Source: Actinomycetota bacterium (GTDB lineage: Bacteria > Actinomycetota > Thermoleophilia > Gaiellales > Gaiellaceae). Taken from it: a stretch of 8,136 bases of DNA. The position numbers were made by a program, and so were the translations under genes. Under the pieces are notes generated by a model, which was not told the origin of the DNA, ran no database searches, and saw nothing but the letters and a program-made list of their open reading frames with translations. The stretch covers positions 1 to 8,136 of the forward strand of contig JAFAIV010000384.1 in the NCBI GenBank assembly GCA_019236545.1, read 5' to 3'. Each line of letters starts with the position of its first letter. Position 1 is the stretch's first letter. Below are positions 5,187-8,136 of this stretch, one piece after another.

Positions 5187-6525
5187 GGTCACCGTCGCCG
5201 ACGGGCCCGCGCTCGTCCTCGCCGGCTACGAGGGGGAGCCGCTCCGGAGCCTCGCGTCCTACCAGGCGGCGGGCGGCTACGAGCAGCTCGCGCAGGCGCG
5301 CGCGCAGGACCCGCAGCAGGTGATCGGCGAGATCATCGAGTCGAACCTGCGCGGCCGCGGCGGCGCCTTCTTCCCGACCGGCCGCAAGGCGAGCTTCATC
5401 CCGACGCCCGACAAGATCGCGAAGCCGATCTACATCACGGTCAACGCCGACGAGTCGGAGCCGGGGACGTTCAAGGACCGCGAGATCATGCTCAAGGTCC
5501 CGCACCGGCTGATCGAGGGCTGCCTGATCGCAGCGCACGCGATCCAGTCGCGCAACGTCTACATCTACATCCGCGGCGAATACCTCGCGGAGTGGGAGTC
5601 GCTGCAGGGCGCGCTCGACGAGGCGCGCGCGGCGGGGATCCTCGGCGAGGTGGACATCGTCATCCACCGCGGCGCGGGCGCCTACATCTGCGGCGAGGAG
5701 ACGGCGCTGCTCGAGTCGCTCGAGGGCAAGCGCGGCCAGCCGCGCTCGAAGCCGCCGTTCCCGGCGATCTCGGGCGTCTACGCGTCACCGACGCTGATCA
5801 ACAACGTCGAGTCGATCACGACGATCCCCGCCGTGCTCGCGACCGGCCCGGCGGAGTACGCGAAGATCGGCGCGCCGCCGGACTCGACGGGCACGCGCCT
5901 CTTCTGCCTCTCCGGCAACGTCGAGCGGCCCGGCGTCTACGAGGCCCCGCACGGGATCACGGCGCGGCACCTGATCTACGACATCGGCGGCGGCGTCCCG
6001 GACGGCCGCGAGCTGAAGGCCGTGATGATGGGCGGCTCGTCGTTCCCGGTGATGACGCCCGGTGACCTCGACACCGCGCTCGACGCGAATTCGCTCGGCC
6101 AGAAGGGCTACTTCATCGGCTCGGGCGTCGTGACCGTGATCGACGATCGCAGCTGCATCGTCCAGTTCGCGCTGCGGGTCGCGCAGTTCTACATGCACGA
6201 GTCCTGCGGGAAGTGCACGCCGTGCCGCGTCGGGACGCGCTGGCTCGTCCAGATCCTCCGCGCGGTCGAGAACGGGACGGCCCAGGAGCGCGACCTCGAG
6301 CTGCTGCTCGACGTCTGCGACCGGATCATCGGCAAGTGCCTCTGCGTGCTCGGCGACTCGGCGGCGATGCCGGTCGCGAGCTGCGTGACGAAGTTCCGCG
6401 AGGAGTTCCGCGCCCACCTGGCGCAGGGCGGCTGCCCGTTCGGCGGCGACTCGACGCTCGACCATCTGTTCGCGCCGGTCGACCAGCACGCGCACACGCC
6501 GGTCGCGCAGGAGGCGCTCTCGTGA
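5173..6525 (+). CDS. nuoF: NADH-quinone oxidoreductase subunit F (51-kDa, NADH/FMN/N3 subunit)
   Basis: NuoF is the entry point for electrons: it binds NADH and FMN and passes electrons to [4Fe-4S] cluster N3. The protein is 450 aa, full length. The FMN/NADH site is seen in RGRGGAFFPTGRKASF (60-75), NADESEPGTFKDR (91-103) and GAGAYICGEETALLESLEGKRGQP (168-190). N3 ligands are Cys345, Cys348 and Cys351 in ESCGKCTPCRVGT, plus Cys391 before VLGD. The SLBB-type ubiquitin-like region precedes the cluster domain (about 240-330). Odd: the glycine-rich loop reads GGAFFPTG where the family usually reads GGAGFPTG or GGAAFPTG. The start is ATG 5173, with a strong ribosome binding site. The stop overlaps nuoG by 4 bp. 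Together with NuoE and NuoG it forms the NADH-dehydrogenase module. Confidence 0.97.
   Translation: MAATRVTVADGPALVLAGYEGEPLRSLASYQAAGGYEQLAQARAQDPQQVIGEIIESNLRGRGGAFFPTGRKASFIPTPDKIAKPIYITVNADESEPGTFKDREIMLKVPHRLIEGCLIAAHAIQSRNVYIYIRGEYLAEWESLQGALDEARAAGILGEVDIVIHRGAGAYICGEETALLESLEGKRGQPRSKPPFPAISGVYASPTLINNVESITTIPAVLATGPAEYAKIGAPPDSTGTRLFCLSGNVERPGVYEAPHGITARHLIYDIGGGVPDGRELKAVMMGGSSFPVMTPGDLDTALDANSLGQKGYFIGSGVVTVIDDRSCIVQFALRVAQFYMHESCGKCTPCRVGTRWLVQILRAVENGTAQERDLELLLDVCDRIIGKCLCVLGDSAAMPVASCVTKFREEFRAHLAQGGCPFGGDSTLDHLFAPVDQHAHTPVAQEALS
6509..6514 (+). promoter_or_regulatory. Ribosome binding site of nuoG
   Basis: A perfect AGGAGG, 7 nt before GTG 6522 and inside the nuoF coding sequence, sets the nuoG start at the GTGA overlap. 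Confidence 0.7.
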
Positions 6526-8136
6526 GCGCGCCCGAGCTCGTCCGCATCACCGTCGACGGCCGGGACGCGCACGTCCCGAAGGGCACAGGCCTGATCGAGG
6601 CCGCGCTCGCCGCAGGCGTCGAGATCCCGGTCTTCTGCTACGAGCCGCGCCTCGGCGCGCCGGTCGGCGCCTGCCGCATGTGCCTCGTCGAGGTCGAGGG
6701 CATGCCGAAGCTCCAGGCCGGCTGCACCCTGACCGCGCAGGATGGGATGGTCGTCCGCACGGCGGCCTCGTCGGAGAAGGCGGCCGAGGGCCAGAACGCG
6801 ACGCTCGAGTTCATCCTCGTCAACCACCCGCTCGACTGCCCGGTCTGCGACAAGGGCGGCGAGTGCCCGCTGCAGGACCTGACGTTCCGCTACGGGCCCG
6901 GCAAGACGCGGATGACCTTCCCGAAGCTGACCTTCGAGAAGCCGATCCCGATCTCGCCGACGATCTCGCTCGACCGCGAGCGCTGCATCCTCTGCTACCG
7001 CTGCACGCGCTTCAGCGAGACGGTCTCCGAAGACGGGCAGCTCGTCGCCGCCAACCGCGGCGCGATGAGCGTGATCACGACCTTCGAGGACCAGCCGTAC
7101 ACGGGCGCGTTCACCGGCAACGTCACCGAGCTCTGCCCGGTCGGCGCGCTTCTGCCGACGCAGTACCGCTTCGAGGGCCGGCCCTGGGACATCGTCCAGG
7201 CGCCGACCGTCTGCGGCCTCTGCCCGGTCGGCTGCAACGTCAGCGCCACCGTCCGCGAGGGCAAGGTCAAGCGGATCCTCTCCCGCAACCACCCGGAGAT
7301 CGACGAGGGCTGGCTCTGCGACAAGGGCCGCTTCGCGTTCACGCACCTCCGCTCCCCCGACCGCGTCGTCGACCCGATCCGGCGCGTGCGCCGCCGCGGC
7401 TTCGAGCCGGTCTCGTGGGACGAGACGCTCGACACGGCCGAGGAGCTGCTGCGCAACGCGAAGGGCCGGATCGTCACGGCGCTCTCCGGCTCCGAGACGG
7501 TGGAGCAGGCGTACGCCCTCGCGATGCTGCTGCGGCGCGGGCTCGACTCGCACCAGGCCGTGCTCCCGGAGGAGGTCTCGCCGGCACTCGACGCGTACCG
7601 CCTGCCGCTCTCCGCGATCCGCGATGCGCAGGCGATCGTCGTCCTCGGCGACGTGCCGGTCGTCGAGCGCGCGCCGGTCGTCGACCTCTGGATCAAGGCC
7701 GCGCGGCGCAACGGCGCGAAGGTCCTGCGCGAGGCGGACGAGCAGGCGCTCGCCGGCCTCGACCGCATCGTCCTGATCTGGAGCGGCCCCGGCGGCCGCG
7801 GCGGCGCGACCGTCGCAGCGCTCGCCGAGAAGCTCGGCCTCGCCGGCAAGGACGGCTCTGGCGCGTTCTACCTCCCCGAAACCCCGAACGGGCGCGGCGT
7901 CGCCGACGCCTGGTCGGCGTGCTGCGACGACGAGGGCAACGAGGGCGAGGGAATCGGGCTGCTGTTCGTCTCGGGCGACGAGGCGGCGGGGAACGAGGCC
8001 GTCCGCGCGCTGGCCGAGCAGGCGGAGGCCGTGATCGTCGTCTCGATGTTCCACGGGCTCGCCGCCGGGTGGGCCGATCTCGTCCTCCCGGGCACGAGCT
8101 ACCTCGAGCGCGACGGCACGGTCGTCAACCTGGAGG
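6522..8136 (+). CDS. nuoG: NADH-quinone oxidoreductase subunit G (75-kDa multi-cluster subunit), 3' end cut off
   Basis: NuoG carries the chain of clusters that wires NuoF to the connecting arm. The window shows 538 residues with no stop; the family usually has about 700-900. N1b [2Fe-2S] ligands are Cys39, Cys51, Cys54 and Cys68. The N5 site is His102, Cys106, Cys109 and Cys115 (HX3CX2CX5C, with the unusual His ligand). N4 ligands are Cys155, Cys158, Cys161 and Cys205. A fourth set, Cys231, Cys234, Cys238 and Cys266 (CX2CX3CX27C), is the off-path N7 cluster found only in some bacterial enzymes. From about residue 224 the protein follows the molybdopterin-oxidoreductase fold, which carries no Mo cofactor in NuoG, and the window ends in its conserved LPGTSYLERDGTVVNLE segment. 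Residues about 465-480 are a short acidic, glycine-rich variable stretch. The start is GTG 6522, overlapping the nuoF stop. nuoH is expected next. Confidence 0.97.
   Translation, partial: MSAPELVRITVDGRDAHVPKGTGLIEAALAAGVEIPVFCYEPRLGAPVGACRMCLVEVEGMPKLQAGCTLTAQDGMVVRTAASSEKAAEGQNATLEFILVNHPLDCPVCDKGGECPLQDLTFRYGPGKTRMTFPKLTFEKPIPISPTISLDRERCILCYRCTRFSETVSEDGQLVAANRGAMSVITTFEDQPYTGAFTGNVTELCPVGALLPTQYRFEGRPWDIVQAPTVCGLCPVGCNVSATVREGKVKRILSRNHPEIDEGWLCDKGRFAFTHLRSPDRVVDPIRRVRRRGFEPVSWDETLDTAEELLRNAKGRIVTALSGSETVEQAYALAMLLRRGLDSHQAVLPEEVSPALDAYRLPLSAIRDAQAIVVLGDVPVVERAPVVDLWIKAARRNGAKVLREADEQALAGLDRIVLIWSGPGGRGGATVAALAEKLGLAGKDGSGAFYLPETPNGRGVADAWSACCDDEGNEGEGIGLLFVSGDEAAGNEAVRALAEQAEAVIVVSMFHGLAAGWADLVLPGTSYLERDGTVVNLE

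Noticed and set aside
6189..8054. Very long open frame (621 codons) on the minus strand opposite nuoF/nuoG
   Set aside because: It is Arg/Asp/Ala/Val-rich translation typical of antisense frames in high-GC genes, shows no domain, and lies opposite well-conserved complex I genes.
1..8136. CRISPR array, insertion sequence, tRNA or other RNA gene
   Set aside because: No regularly spaced repeats, terminal inverted repeats, transposase-like protein or tRNA-like sequence could be seen; the window is almost fully covered by core metabolic genes.

Overview
This 8.1-kb window is an ordinary but very clean piece of core-metabolism chromosome from a high-GC bacterium. It holds two divergent transcription units that share a 185-194 bp spacer. 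The GC-rich third codon positions, the frequent GTG starts, an FprA-type ferredoxin-NADP+ reductase and the actinobacterial wording of the complex I subunits (for example GVCASSGGMFNNY in NuoB) point to Actinomycetota. A deep-branching lineage such as Thermoleophilia is my best guess, made from memory of protein wording and not from a search.

Left unit (minus strand, 1734 down to 1): a HesB/IscA/ErpA-type iron-sulfur carrier, then after about 49 bp an adrenodoxin-reductase-type ferredoxin/flavodoxin-NADP+ reductase (fprA), whose last 25-30 codons run off the window. Both genes carry the identical string CTAGCAT exactly 7 nt before a start codon. This suggests that each can be transcribed as a leaderless mRNA from its own TAnnnT-type -10 element.

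Spacer (about 1744-1928): visibly less GC-rich than its surroundings, with no gene. It holds a plausible nuo promoter, an inverted repeat (GATACGA-N11-TCGTATC), a 13-nt palindrome where the nuo transcript should begin, and on the other strand a GGAAC-N18-GTT string that fits the SigR/SigH-type ECF promoter consensus upstream of the Fe-S carrier.

Right unit (plus strand, 1929 to the end): nuoA-nuoB-nuoC-nuoD-nuoE-nuoF-nuoG in canonical order. These are the membrane subunit NuoA, the whole Q-module/connecting arm (B, C, D) and the NADH-dehydrogenase module (E, F, G), with NuoG cut by the window edge. The genes are packed with spacings of 0, -4, +2, -4, -14 and -4 bp, and three junctions are GTGA overlaps, so translational coupling is likely. 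Every Fe-S ligand set expected for N1a, N3, N1b, N4, N5, N7 and N2 can be read directly, so the complex should be an NADH-fed, quinone-reducing type I dehydrogenase. The remaining nuoH-N genes are expected downstream.

Functionally, the window places an Fe-S delivery protein and a low-potential redox enzyme back to back with one of the most Fe-S-rich complexes in the cell. I see no mobile element, CRISPR array, RNA gene or obviously novel system. The points worth a second look are the promoter architecture, the cysteine tail of the Fe-S carrier, a NuoC loop expansion and two glycine-to-phenylalanine changes at otherwise conserved cofactor-site motifs in NuoB and NuoF.
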